Source: Enhydrobacter aerosaccus (GTDB lineage: Bacteria; Pseudomonadota; Alphaproteobacteria; Reyranellales; Reyranellaceae). Taken from it: 64,000 nucleotides of DNA. Below the pieces are notes generated by a model. The model had not been told where the DNA came from. It searched no databases and saw only the letters and a program-made list of their open reading frames with translations. Below are positions 26,416 through 34,956 of the stretch, one piece after another; position 1 is the first letter of the stretch; every line of letters begins with the position of its first letter. The translations under genes were made by a program, and so were the position numbers. Location of the stretch: contig CAIKZO010000082.1 of the NCBI GenBank assembly GCA_903832005.1, forward strand, positions 1 to 64,000. Direction: 5' to 3'.

Positions 26416-26425
26416 CGGTTGTTCC

Positions 26426-27052
26426 TCAACTTGTTGCGGCGGCGGCATACGTAGCACGGACCGGCGCAAAGCTCCTGCGGTGATGTGGCGTCGGTCCGAG
26501 CCGTTGCAAGGCGGCGAGATGGGCAGCGCTGCCGTAGCCGCGGTTGGTCTCCCAGCCGTAGCCCGGGAAAGCCTCGGCCAGCCGGACCATCGCGCGGTCG
26601 CGCGTTACCTTGGCGAAGATCGAGGCGGCAGCAATGGAATAAGACTGCGCGTCCCCGCCCACGATCGTCTCGGCACGGCAGGCGAGCCCGCGCGGAACCT
26701 GGTTGCCGTCGATCAGCACGACGTCCGGCTGGTGCACCAGCGCCTCGAGCGCGCGCCGCATGGCCAGGAACGTGGCCTGCAGGATGTTAATGCTGTCGAT
26801 CTCCTCGACCGTCGCCTCGGCCACCGCGAACTGCACGAGGCCCGAGGTCACCATCGCCTCGTAGGCTTCCTCGCGGTTCTCGAGCGCCAATTTCTTGGAA
26901 TCGTCGATCAGCTTCAGAAGCTTGCGCCTGGCCGCCGCGCGGTCGATCACCGCCACGGCCGCAACCACGGGCCCGGCCAGCGGGCCGCGACCGACTTCGT
27001 CGATGCCGGCGACGCGTCCTTCGAAGCGCAATTCGTAGCGGAAGCTCGGCAT
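26426..27052 (-). CDS. rnhB: Ribonuclease HII
   Basis: RNase HII cuts RNA in RNA-DNA hybrids and removes misincorporated ribonucleotides. From ATG 27052 the protein has 208 residues. It contains AGIDEVGRGPLAGPVVAAVA with catalytic Asp18 and Glu19, VVLIDGN with the third acidic residue, and SIFAKVTRDR with the fourth. An upstream in-frame extension to 27217 is antisense of the divergent nucleotidyltransferase gene and is rejected. A type I RNase H is encoded at 59046-59489. Confidence 0.95.
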   Translation of the reverse strand: MPSFRYELRFEGRVAGIDEVGRGPLAGPVVAAVAVIDRAAARRKLLKLIDDSKKLALENREEAYEAMVTSGLVQFAVAEATVEEIDSINILQATFLAMRRALEALVHQPDVVLIDGNQVPRGLACRAETIVGGDAQSYSIAAASIFAKVTRDRAMVRLAEAFPGYGWETNRGYGSAAHLAALQRLGPTPHHRRSFAPVRATYAAAATS

Positions 27053-27082
27053 ATCCCCCGACCGGTGGGTTAGACTTCTTGG

Positions 27083-27628
27083 ATGTCCGTTGTCGCCGAC
27101 ATCATCGCCCAGGACCCTGTGGGCATGAAACAGCTTCGTTGCGTGCGCAGCCTCGCCCTGCCCGACTGGTGCATCGCCGCAGGCTTCGTGCGCAATCGCG
27201 TGTGGGACCATCTGCACGGCATCTCGCCGCCGCGCCCCTCGCCCGACATCGATGTGCTGTTCTTCGATGCAAGCGACGTCTCGAAGGAACGCGAGGCCGG
27301 GTACGAAGCGCGCCTCGGCCAGATGCTTCCAGGCGTGTCATGGGAAGTGCGGAACCAGGCCCGCATGCATCTGGTCCGCAAGACCGTGGCGCCGCATCGC
27401 GACACCGCCGAGGCGATGACCCACTGGCTGGAGACGGTGACCGCGGTCGGCGTGCGCCTCGAAGCCGACGACACACTCACCGTCATCGCGCCACTCGGCA
27501 CCGACGACCTGCTCGGCCTGCGCTGCCGGCCGACGGAGGCCGGCCACGCGCGCCGCGACCAATACGAAGCGCGCATCGCCGCCAAGGGCTGGCGTGAGCT
27601 TTGGCCGAAGGTGCGATTCCTCGAGTAG
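27083..27628 (+). CDS. Nucleotidyltransferase-like protein (DUF925/NTP_transf_6 type)
   Basis: A 181-residue protein matching the small nucleotidyltransferase family typified by DUF925. AAGFVRNRVWDHLHG (32-46) is followed by SPDIDVLFFD (53-62) with the paired acidic residues Asp55 and Asp57 expected for metal binding. VRNQARMHLV and a closing RDQYEARIAAKGW are also family-like. Substrate is unknown. It starts 30 bases from rnhB, divergently. Confidence 0.78.
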   Translation: MSVVADIIAQDPVGMKQLRCVRSLALPDWCIAAGFVRNRVWDHLHGISPPRPSPDIDVLFFDASDVSKEREAGYEARLGQMLPGVSWEVRNQARMHLVRKTVAPHRDTAEAMTHWLETVTAVGVRLEADDTLTVIAPLGTDDLLGLRCRPTEAGHARRDQYEARIAAKGWRELWPKVRFLE

Positions 27629-27696
27629 GCGCACACTCCCTGCAGATGGTAGACTGACTCGGCGATAAGACAGTTACGCGAGCGGAGACCCGGCAC

Positions 27697-28995
27697 ATGG
27701 CCAACATCGAAATGTCGCCCCCTTCCGCTCCGCCTCCTCCGCCGTCCACCGACCGGCTCGATGCCATCGGCAGGAGCGTCGCAAAGTATGTGGCGATCGT
27801 GACCGCCCTGATTTCGGTCGCCGTGCCGGTGACCGAGTGGATCCGCGGCATCAACAACCAGAAGCTCAAGGAAGCCGAGGACATCAGCAATCTGAAGATC
27901 AAGGAGATGGGCCAGAAGTCGGATCTGGCGATCACCTACCTGAACCGGATCGCCAACAAGGACACCACGCCGAACGACCGCATCCTGTTCCTAAGCGCCA
28001 TGGCGACGCTCGACGGCCACCCGCTGCAGGCGTGGGCCCGCGATCAGCTGGTCGAACAGAAGCGGCAGGTCGACGAGATGAAGAAGATCATCGCCGACAC
28101 GCAGGATGCCATCGATGCCGGCAAAGCCGCCAACACGAAGATCGCGGACCTCCAGGATCAGATCCGGGTAGAGCGCTCGCGACTGGCCTATGCCGAGACG
28201 CGCGAGGATGTGGACAAGAGCCAGGCCCATCTCGCCGAACTGAATACGGAGATGAAGAAGGAACAGGACGTCCTCGTCGCCCAGGCTAACAAGGCCACCG
28301 TGGCGGTGGCGAAGGCGCCCGACGCGAGCCCGAACGTGGAGCAGGCGCTCTCCAAGCTGGCGACCCTGGCGGGACAACAGGCCACCGCCGTCGCCCTCAC
28401 GCCCCTCACGAGTACAGGCCCGGTGGCAGACTCCAGCGACAAGCTCACGCCCGAGGTCGTCCAGGCATGCTGGCCCGGCGTCTCGATGGACAACGTGCAG
28501 CAGAACCTGCCGGCCCTTAAGAGCGCCTTGAAGGAGGCCGGCCTCACCGACAGCGCCATGCTCGCCGCCGCCATGGGTGTCATGCGCGTGAATTCCCGCC
28601 AGTTCGCGCCCTTCGTCGAGACGCCCAACCGGTTCAACACCAAGGACACACCGTTCGACCTCTACGAAAATCGCAAGAACGTGGGGAATACCCAGCCCGG
28701 CGACGGCGCGAAGTTCCGGGGACGCGGCTTCATCGGCCTGACGGGTCGGGCGAACTACCAGCTATTCGGCAAGCAACTCGGGATCGAGAACGACCTGCTG
28801 AACAACCCGGACATGGCGAACAACCCCGATGTGGCCGCCCGCATTCTCGCCGCCTACCTGAAGCGCTCCGCCGAGCCGATGCGGACGGCGATGGCGACCG
28901 GCGACTACGCCCGTGCCCTTCGGCTGGTCACCGGCGGCAGCGGCGATCTGGCGCCCTTTACCGACATGGCGCGCTGCGTTTCGCAAAGACTCTAG
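27697..28995 (+). CDS. Membrane-anchored coiled-coil protein with GH19-like (chitinase/lysozyme) C-terminal domain
   Basis: This 432-residue protein has a Pro-rich cytoplasmic N-terminus and one membrane helix (about residues 31-49). A long charged helical region (about 50-200) with alternating Lys/Glu/Asp probably forms a coiled coil. From about residue 255 a GH19-like domain follows. Its best mark is FRGRGFIGLTGRANYQLFGK at 340-359, the RGRGxIQLTGRxNY block of GH19 chitinases and phage-type lysozymes. The first catalytic Glu of GH19 normally lies in an HExGGF motif; here the matching helix reads MGVMRVNSRQF (293-303) without that Glu, so activity is doubtful. Possible role in cell-wall contact or remodelling. 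Confidence 0.72.
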   Translation: MANIEMSPPSAPPPPPSTDRLDAIGRSVAKYVAIVTALISVAVPVTEWIRGINNQKLKEAEDISNLKIKEMGQKSDLAITYLNRIANKDTTPNDRILFLSAMATLDGHPLQAWARDQLVEQKRQVDEMKKIIADTQDAIDAGKAANTKIADLQDQIRVERSRLAYAETREDVDKSQAHLAELNTEMKKEQDVLVAQANKATVAVAKAPDASPNVEQALSKLATLAGQQATAVALTPLTSTGPVADSSDKLTPEVVQACWPGVSMDNVQQNLPALKSALKEAGLTDSAMLAAAMGVMRVNSRQFAPFVETPNRFNTKDTPFDLYENRKNVGNTQPGDGAKFRGRGFIGLTGRANYQLFGKQLGIENDLLNNPDMANNPDVAARILAAYLKRSAEPMRTAMATGDYARALRLVTGGSGDLAPFTDMARCVSQRL

Positions 28996-29011
28996 CCGCC
29001 GCGCCTGTATC

Positions 29012-30028
29012 TCAGCCCGCTTCCAACACGAAGAGATCGAGCGCGCCCTTCTTGCCGCGCAGAGTCGTGGGGCCGAGCGCGCGGGCGGCGATACCCGACG
29101 GCAGGGTAAGTTGGTCGAGAAGTGCTGCCGAGGCGATGACCTGCTGGCCGCTATCACGGCAGACATCGACGATGCGCGCGGTCGTGTTGAGCGTGTCGCC
29201 GATCAGGGCGATCTCCTTCTTCACCGAGCCCATCTCGCCCACCACCACCGGCCCGCAATGCAGGCCCGCGCGGATCTCCACGCGGCGGCCGAAGTCACGT
29301 TGATAGACAGGCGCCAGTTCATCGAGCCGCGCGATCGCACCGAAGCAGGCGCCGAGGCAGCGCGCGTCCTTCAGGCCCGTGGCCAGCGGCCAGGTGGCGA
29401 TCAGCTCGTCGCCCACATATTTATGGATCTGGCCCTCGCGCAACACGATCGAGGCGGTGAGATCGGTGACGAAGCGATTGAGCAGGCGATGGAAATCGAT
29501 CTCGCCCAATTGCTCGGCCGCGGCCGTCGAGCCCTTCATGTCGATGAAGAGGAAGATGCGCTGCTCGACCCGCGGCCGGTGATAGCGGCCGGTGGCGTAC
29601 GTGAACAACACGTTCTGGCCAAGCAGGCTGTTCACCTCGAGCAGGAAGCTGACCACGAAGGTGACGGCAAAGCAGAACAGGATGTCGTCGCGCGAGAAGT
29701 CGAACACCTTGTCCTTGGGCGAGTTGGGCAGCAGCCAATGGCCCACCGCGATCGCGGCCAGAAAGACGACGAGATAGACCAGTGACCGCACACCGACATT
29801 GATCAGGAACGGCGCGCGGGTGAGCGGCGCTCCCGGTGCCTGCAGGACGAACGCGTCGAGCGAGCTGGTGACACTGCCGATCAGGGCGCCGGTCAACGCG
29901 CCACGCGGGATGCCCTGCAGCGCCTGATCGCCTGTCGCGTAGCCATAGATCGCACCGGCCACGGCGGCGATCACGGTGAGATTGATAATCCCCGGCAGGG
30001 CGAGGCGGACGCGGTCGTCGTTGGCCAT
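29012..30028 (-). CDS. Membrane-bound class III adenylate/guanylate cyclase
   Basis: A 338-residue protein with an N-terminal membrane domain: about four helices within residues 10-135, including LVYLVVFLAAIAVGHWLL. A class III cyclase domain follows. Metal-binding aspartates are Asp163 (FLFIDMKGST) and Asp207 (KYVGDELIATW). The later GDTLNTTARI carries the conserved Asn and Arg that orient the nucleotide and stabilise the transition state. It should make cAMP (or cGMP) in the cytoplasm. Start ATG 30028 is preferred to a TTG three codons upstream. It is convergent with the GH19-like gene. Effector unknown. Confidence 0.9.
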   Translation of the reverse strand: MANDDRVRLALPGIINLTVIAAVAGAIYGYATGDQALQGIPRGALTGALIGSVTSSLDAFVLQAPGAPLTRAPFLINVGVRSLVYLVVFLAAIAVGHWLLPNSPKDKVFDFSRDDILFCFAVTFVVSFLLEVNSLLGQNVLFTYATGRYHRPRVEQRIFLFIDMKGSTAAAEQLGEIDFHRLLNRFVTDLTASIVLREGQIHKYVGDELIATWPLATGLKDARCLGACFGAIARLDELAPVYQRDFGRRVEIRAGLHCGPVVVGEMGSVKKEIALIGDTLNTTARIVDVCRDSGQQVIASAALLDQLTLPSGIAARALGPTTLRGKKGALDLFVLEAG

Positions 30029-30063
30029 GGCGGCCAAGCTCTACCCCAAATCGACGGCCACGG

Positions 30064-30417
30064 CTAAGCGGCCGACCAGACCGCCAGCTCGTAGCCGTCG
30101 GGATCCCGGAAATGAAAGCGGCGGCCGCCGGGAAAAGCGAACACCGGCTTCACGATCCGCGCGCCGGCCGCTTCCAGTCGCGCCTGCGCCGCCGCAAGAT
30201 CGTCGGCATAGACGATCACCAGCGGGCCGCCGGGCGACACCGGACCATGCGTGGTGAGTCCGCCCGTCAACCGGCCGTCGGTGAATTCGGTATAGCTCGG
30301 CCCGAAGTCGGTGAACGTCCAGCCCAGTGCCTGCCCGTAGAACGCCTTGGAACGGGCAATGTCACTCACGTTGAATTCGATATTGTCGATCTGCCGATCG
30401 GCGCCTCTCGTGCCCAT
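30064..30417 (-). CDS. VOC (glyoxalase/bleomycin-resistance fold) protein
   Basis: A 117-residue single-domain VOC protein. It has DNIEFNVSDIARSKAFYGQALGWTF (11-35), the beta-alpha opening of the fold, and FHFRDPDGYELAVWS (101-115) at the end with the usual terminal Glu metal ligand. It lies between the cyclase gene and the radical SAM gene on the same strand with short gaps, so co-transcription is likely. Substrate unknown. Confidence 0.85.
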   Translation of the reverse strand: MGTRGADRQIDNIEFNVSDIARSKAFYGQALGWTFTDFGPSYTEFTDGRLTGGLTTHGPVSPGGPLVIVYADDLAAAQARLEAAGARIVKPVFAFPGGRRFHFRDPDGYELAVWSAA

Positions 30418-30435
30418 GAACGAGACTCCTTCTTC

Positions 30436-31572
30436 CTAGAAAAGCTTCATCTGCCGGGCGTCGCGCTTGGCGTCGACCAAGGCGGTGCGGGCCGACTCAG
30501 GCACGGCGAAGCGCATCGTGTCGAGGCGGTAGCGGATCTTGTTCAGGCCGAGGCGCTTGTTGGCCGCGCTGAAACGCGCGGCGATCAGTTGCGCGATCGG
30601 TCCCTCGCCCTTCATGCGCGTGCCGAACTCGGCCTGGTAAAGCGCGCCGCCGCGCATCTGGCGGACCAGCGACAGCACCCTTTCGGCGCGGTCAGGCCGG
30701 TTGGCGCGCAGCCATTCCTCGAACAGCTCCTTGATCTCGAGCGGCAGGCGCAGGACGGTGAAGCCCGCACGCGTGGCCCCCGCCGCGGCCGCTGCCTCGA
30801 GGATCGCCTCCATCTCGTGGTCGTTCAGGCCCGGGATCATCGGCGCGGTCATCACGCCCACCGGCACGCCGGCATCGGCCAGCCGCTTGATCGCGTCGAT
30901 CCGGCGATGCGGCGCCGACGCGCGCGGCTCCATCGTGCGGGCGAGATCCTTGTCGAGTGTCGTCACCGACAAAAAAATCTCGGCGAGATTGCGCTTGGCC
31001 ATGTCGGCCAGGATGTCGATGTCGCGGGTCACCATGTGGTTCTTGGTGACGATGCCGACCGGATTGTTGAAGTCGCTCAGCACCTGCAGGATCGAGCGCG
31101 TCACCTTCAGGTCGCGTTCGACCGGCTGATAGGGATCGGTGTTGGTGCCCATCGCCACCACGTCGGGGCGATATTTCGGCGACGCCAACTCGGCCACCAA
31201 AAGCTTCGCCGCCTCCGGCTTGAACAGGATCTTGGTCTCGAAATCGAGGCCGGGCGACAGGCCGAGATAGGCGTGCGTCGGCCGCGCGAAGCAGTAGATG
31301 CAGCCGTGCTCGCAGCCGCGATAGGGATTGATCGAGCGGTCGAACGGAATGTCTGGCGAGGTGTTGCGCGCCAGGATGGTGCGCGTGGCGTCGCGCGTCA
31401 GCGTCGTGCGCAGCGGCGGCAGTTCGTCCTCGATGTCCCAGCCGTCGTTGGTTCGGATTTTCCTCTCGTCGTCGAAGCGGCTCGACGCATTCGACAGCGC
31501 GCCCCGGCCATTGTGCTGTGGCTCGGGGATCTGATCGTCGGGGTACAGCGGATCGTCCGGGTTTTTGCTCAC
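30436..31572 (-). CDS. PA0069-family radical SAM protein (spore photoproduct lyase-like)
   Basis: A 378-residue radical SAM protein. The 4Fe-4S/SAM motif is GCEHGCIYC with Cys87, Cys91 and Cys94, in the context NPYRGCEHGCIYCFARPTH that marks the PA0069 family, distantly related to spore photoproduct lyase. VVAMGTNTDPYQPVERD and IPGLNDHEMEAILEAAAAAG are also family features. The reaction is not known. Length is usual for the family. Confidence 0.9.
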   Translation of the reverse strand: MSKNPDDPLYPDDQIPEPQHNGRGALSNASSRFDDERKIRTNDGWDIEDELPPLRTTLTRDATRTILARNTSPDIPFDRSINPYRGCEHGCIYCFARPTHAYLGLSPGLDFETKILFKPEAAKLLVAELASPKYRPDVVAMGTNTDPYQPVERDLKVTRSILQVLSDFNNPVGIVTKNHMVTRDIDILADMAKRNLAEIFLSVTTLDKDLARTMEPRASAPHRRIDAIKRLADAGVPVGVMTAPMIPGLNDHEMEAILEAAAAAGATRAGFTVLRLPLEIKELFEEWLRANRPDRAERVLSLVRQMRGGALYQAEFGTRMKGEGPIAQLIAARFSAANKRLGLNKIRYRLDTMRFAVPESARTALVDAKRDARQMKLF

Positions 31573-31636
31573 CGGCCGACTCTTAGAACAAATCAGGAAC
31601 GAGTCAAGCCGCTGCCCCTAGTGGTAAGAAGGCGCC

Positions 31637-32101
31637 ATGACCACCATCACCTTGCGGCCCGCGACCGCCACCGACCGCGCCTTTATCGAAAGTCTTTCGC
31701 CACGTCTTTCGAGCGTGCCGCGGCCAGGCTGGCATGACCTCGCCGCGATGGAAGGCTTCCAGGATCGCCACATGGCCGCGTCCTTCGCAGCCGTCGACGG
31801 CGAGTCGACCGTGATCGCCTGCGCGGAGGACGGAAAGCCGCTTGGCTACATCCATCTGCGGCCCGGCAAGGACGGCGTGACCGACGAGCCGTGCGGCTAC
31901 ATCTCGCTGATCGCGACCACCAAGGAAGCCGAAGGCTCAGGCGTTGCCACGCGCCTGATGACGGCGGCCGAGGACTGGGCGCGCGGCCGTGGCTATCGCC
32001 TGCTCAGCCTCGACGTGTTCGCCGACAATCGCCGCGCGGTCGATTTCTATCGCCGCGGCGGCTTCAAGACCGAGACGCGGCGCATGGTGAAGCCGCTATA
32101 G
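31637..32101 (+). CDS. GNAT family N-acetyltransferase
   Basis: A 154-residue GNAT protein. The acetyl-CoA binding loop is EAEGSGVATRLM (97-108), preceded by strand 4 GYISLIATTK. RLLSLDVFADNRRAVDFYRRGGF near the end is the typical motif B of GNATs that modify amino groups. It diverges from the radical SAM gene and overlaps by 6 bases, tail to tail, with the phosphotransferase gene. Substrate unknown. Confidence 0.9.
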   Translation: MTTITLRPATATDRAFIESLSPRLSSVPRPGWHDLAAMEGFQDRHMAASFAAVDGESTVIACAEDGKPLGYIHLRPGKDGVTDEPCGYISLIATTKEAEGSGVATRLMTAAEDWARGRGYRLLSLDVFADNRRAVDFYRRGGFKTETRRMVKPL

Positions 32102-33061
32102 AAATTCGGCCCGGATCGCGTGGATCGTGTCGGCCCGGAAGCATTGATCGATGCGCGCATCGATGTGCTGCTTCATGCGCGGCTCGAGGCCCGCGTCGCT
32201 CCACTGGCCGGCGTTCGCCGGATCGCGGGCGCTGCGCGTCTCGACTCGCCAGCGCGCCATGAACAGGGTCGTGCGCAGCCACGTCAGCCGCCGCATCGGC
32301 ATCAGCCACGGCGCCAGCGCCGTCGCCGTCTCGCGCGTGAGCAGCGCCAGATAGTCGTCGTAGAACCCCTGTACCTCCGCACGCGTCAGCAAGGTGCCGA
32401 CGTCGGGATGCCAGAGCGTCGAGGTCGGCAAGGTTGCGTGCGCGAGGTCGATCGCCGGCGATCCGACATGCACCTTCTCGAGATCGACGAACCAGGCGGT
32501 GCCCCGGTCATCGACGATGAAGTTGCCGGGATGCGTATCGGCCAGCGCCACCGTGAGCGGCTGATGTTCGGGCAGCGCCAGGCCGCGCATCAGGCGCAAC
32601 TCCTCGGCAATCTCGGCACGCGCTTCGCAGTCCGGCACCGCCTTGTCGAGAAAGCGGTCGGCATTGAGCTCTATGGCCGCGAGCGTTTCGAGGAAGGGAT
32701 TCTGCTGTCGCGGAATCGGCGAGCTCACCAGCGGCAACGGCAGGGCATGGATCGCCGCCAGCGACTCGGCCATCGTATCCAGCTCGTCCGGCAGGCGCGG
32801 CGCGTGTCCTTCGATGAAGTCAACGATCAGCGCGCCGCCCGGCAGGCCGGGTCGCGGCTCGACGATTTCGTGGAGACGCGGCGTGCAGCCGGCGGGTTCG
32901 AGCCAGCGAAACGCCTCGGCCTGCTGATGCAGCCGCGCCGCCACCGTCGGGTCGCCCTCGTAAGCGTAGGCGATGCGCGCCAACCTGCCGTCGCGCAACT
33001 TCACATGCCCGTGCGCCGTGCCGGTCGCCGGCAGCGCCTCGCCGTCGAACGGATCAACCAC
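32096..33061 (-). CDS. Aminoglycoside phosphotransferase-fold kinase, unknown substrate
   Basis: About 321 residues from GTG 33061, five bases after the moaB stop; the frame is open further upstream, but only inside moaB. It is an APH/choline-kinase fold protein. VALADTHPGNFIVDD (172-186) contains the catalytic Asp175 and Asn180, and FVDLEKV contains the metal-binding Asp193. ALIVDFIEGHAPRLP is the hinge region. It may phosphorylate a small metabolite; chromosomal members of this fold are rarely antibiotic-resistance enzymes. Position after moaB suggests co-transcription, not necessarily shared function. Confidence 0.82.
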   Translation of the reverse strand: MVDPFDGEALPATGTAHGHVKLRDGRLARIAYAYEGDPTVAARLHQQAEAFRWLEPAGCTPRLHEIVEPRPGLPGGALIVDFIEGHAPRLPDELDTMAESLAAIHALPLPLVSSPIPRQQNPFLETLAAIELNADRFLDKAVPDCEARAEIAEELRLMRGLALPEHQPLTVALADTHPGNFIVDDRGTAWFVDLEKVHVGSPAIDLAHATLPTSTLWHPDVGTLLTRAEVQGFYDDYLALLTRETATALAPWLMPMRRLTWLRTTLFMARWRVETRSARDPANAGQWSDAGLEPRMKQHIDARIDQCFRADTIHAIRAEFL

Positions 33062-33066
33062 TGCCC

Positions 33067-33615
33067 TCAGCCGCTCCTGGGAGGCTTGCCTTCGTTGAGG
33101 CGCGGCATCAATTCGGCGAAGTTGCAGGGCCGGAAACGGATGTCGAGCTGCTGGCGCAGGATGTCGTCCCACCCGTCCTTGCAGGCGCCGGTCGAGCCCG
33201 GCAGCGCGAAGATGTAGGTCGCGTTGGCGACGCCGGCGGTGGCGCGGCTCTGCATGGTCGAGGTGCCGATCTTCTGGAAGCTGATCCAGCGGAAGGTCTC
33301 GCCGAAGCCCTCGATCCGCTTCTCGAACAGGCCTTCCATCGCCTCGGGCGTCACGTCGCGGCCGGTGACGCCGGTCCCGCCGGTCGAGATCACGACCTCG
33401 ACCTTGGGATCGTCGATCCACTTTTTCACCTGGGCGCGGATCTTCGCCACGTCGTCGGTCACGATGGCGCGGTCGACCAGCACGTGGCCGTCGCGCGCGA
33501 TGCGCTCGACCAAGGTGTCGCCGGACTTGTCGGTATCGAGCGTCCGCGTGTCGGAAACCGTCAGCACGGCGATGTTCACCGGCTTGAAGGGCTTAGTTTC
33601 GTCGATACGGTTCAT
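33067..33615 (-). CDS. moaB: Molybdenum cofactor biosynthesis protein B (MoaB/MogA family)
   Basis: A 182-residue MoaB/MogA-fold protein that binds molybdopterin and helps its adenylylation before molybdenum insertion. VNIAVLTVSDTRT (13-25) and VVISTGGTGVTGRDVTPEAME (74-94, with the GGTG molybdopterin-binding loop) are diagnostic. No other moa or mog genes are adjacent. The 158 bases between this start and the cupin gene (33616-33773) hold no further feature I can support. Confidence 0.92.
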   Translation of the reverse strand: MNRIDETKPFKPVNIAVLTVSDTRTLDTDKSGDTLVERIARDGHVLVDRAIVTDDVAKIRAQVKKWIDDPKVEVVISTGGTGVTGRDVTPEAMEGLFEKRIEGFGETFRWISFQKIGTSTMQSRATAGVANATYIFALPGSTGACKDGWDDILRQQLDIRFRPCNFAELMPRLNEGKPPRSG

Positions 33616-33773
33616 TTGCCCCTCTTGTGGGAGTTCGAAAACTTATCCTTCAGGACGCCGCAAACGAAGATCGATTTTTCTGCCACGGCGCCACTTTCGA
33701 TCAAATTTGCTCATTAGCGCAGAGCCATGATCCCTCGCTTGTGATGGCGAGCCACGCGGCCTAGATCAAGGGC

Positions 33774-34253
33774 ATGACCGAGCAGAAAAAGACAGACTGG
33801 AAGAACGACGGCGTGCGGGTCATCCCCGCCGGATCGCTCGACACCAATACCGCACAGACCCCGGGCATGAACCGCGCGGCCGCGATCAACTTCGCCCGCG
33901 TCGGCGCCCAGAAACTGTGGGCCGGCACCGTCACCATCCATGCCCACGCCAAGACCGGAGCGCACCATCACGGCCACCTCGAGAGCGTGATCTACGTCGT
34001 GAAGGGCAAGGCGCGCATGCGCTGGGGCGACGAGCTCCAGTTCATCGCCGAGGCCGGCCCGGGCGACTTCATCTACGTGCCGCCATACGTGCCGCACCAG
34101 GAGATCAACGCCTCCGAGACCGAGCCGCTCGAATGCGTGCTGGTCCGCTCGGACAATGAGGCGGTCGCGATCAATATCGACATCACGCCGGTGGAAGATC
34201 CGCAGGAAGTGTACTGGGTCGATCCCACGCACCCCCATCCGCACAAGCATTAA
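33774..34253 (+). CDS. Cupin-domain protein
   Basis: A 159-residue single-domain cupin. Motif 1 is GAHHHGHLESVIYVVKGKARMRWG, with His64, His65, His66, His68 and Glu70 as candidate metal ligands. Motif 2 is PGDFIYVPPYVPHQEIN with His108. A His/Pro-rich tail (HPHPHKH) ends the protein and could bind metal. It may be a metal-dependent isomerase or dioxygenase, or a storage-type cupin; the reaction is not recognisable. It is convergent with the cysteine-dioxygenase-like gene. Confidence 0.82.
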   Translation: MTEQKKTDWKNDGVRVIPAGSLDTNTAQTPGMNRAAAINFARVGAQKLWAGTVTIHAHAKTGAHHHGHLESVIYVVKGKARMRWGDELQFIAEAGPGDFIYVPPYVPHQEINASETEPLECVLVRSDNEAVAINIDITPVEDPQEVYWVDPTHPHPHKH

Positions 34254-34328
34254 CGCGGAGCGTTAATGCCGGTGGGCGGCAGCGCATTCACATGCGCGAG
34301 AGCCCACATCGCGCAGAATAGATAAGAA

Positions 34329-34346
34329 GCGCCACTGGAGTGGCGC
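34329..34346 (-). terminator. Hairpin terminator after the cysteine dioxygenase-like gene
   Basis: A perfect 8-bp stem (GCGCCACT / AGTGGCGC) with a 2-base loop. On the minus strand it is followed by TTCTTATC. It lies five bases downstream of the stop of the minus-strand gene and probably terminates it. Confidence 0.55.
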
Positions 34347-34350
34347 GCTC

Positions 34351-34956
34351 CTATGAAGCGCGGACCTCGGCCGATCTGTCCCACAGGTTGGGCACGATCT
34401 GGTTGGTGTAGCCGGAGATAAAGAGGTTCGGTTTCCCCGTCGCGGGATCGAAGGTCGAGCGTTTCACCGCGCCGATGTTGCCGCCATAGACGTGGATGCT
34501 GAGCGAACCGCAGTCGTCGAGCACGTTCGTCACTTTATGAATGTCGCCGACCGACGGTCGCAGCACCTCGACATCGCCCGGCGCAAGGGTCGTTGCCTTA
34601 CCGACCACCAGCGCACCGGACGCATCGCGCGAATACGCCTGCGAGCTCTCGGAGCCGCGCAGCATGCCGACCAGGCCCCACATCTGATGATCGTGCACCG
34701 GCGTCTGCGCGGAGGGCGCCCACACGAAACTTACGATGCAAAAGCGCTCGAATGGATCGCACCACAGCATGTTCTGCGCGTAGCCGTGCGGCGGGCACTT
34801 CGCCATCGACTCGGGCAGCCAATCGTCGTGCTTCACCAGCTCGCCCAGCAGCGTGGCGCCGACCTCAAGAATCGCCGCCTCGTCCTTGTCCTGCCACGCG
34901 CCGCCGACCAGGGAAGTCATGTCGCCGATGAAGCGACGCAGGCGCGCGAGGTTCAT
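34351..34956 (-). CDS. Cysteine dioxygenase-type thiol dioxygenase
   Basis: A 201-residue cupin-fold thiol dioxygenase. The three-histidine iron site is visible as TPVHDHQMWGL (His88, His90) and GDIHKV (His140). The region around it (WAPSAQTPVHDH, then SSQAYSRD) matches the cysteine dioxygenase/3-mercaptopropionate dioxygenase family. The Cys that forms the Cys-Tyr crosslink in mammalian cysteine dioxygenase is replaced by Gly, as in many bacterial forms. The reaction would be oxidation of cysteine or a related thiol to a sulfinic acid. It overlaps the upstream lytic transglycosylase gene by 4 bases. Confidence 0.85.
   Translation of the reverse strand: MNLARLRRFIGDMTSLVGGAWQDKDEAAILEVGATLLGELVKHDDWLPESMAKCPPHGYAQNMLWCDPFERFCIVSFVWAPSAQTPVHDHQMWGLVGMLRGSESSQAYSRDASGALVVGKATTLAPGDVEVLRPSVGDIHKVTNVLDDCGSLSIHVYGGNIGAVKRSTFDPATGKPNLFISGYTNQIVPNLWDRSAEVRAS

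Noticed and set aside
32096-33061. An aminoglycoside resistance gene
   Set aside because: The APH fold and active-site motifs are present, but the gene is chromosomal, sits behind moaB, has no mobile element nearby and does not resemble a known resistance enzyme closely enough to name.
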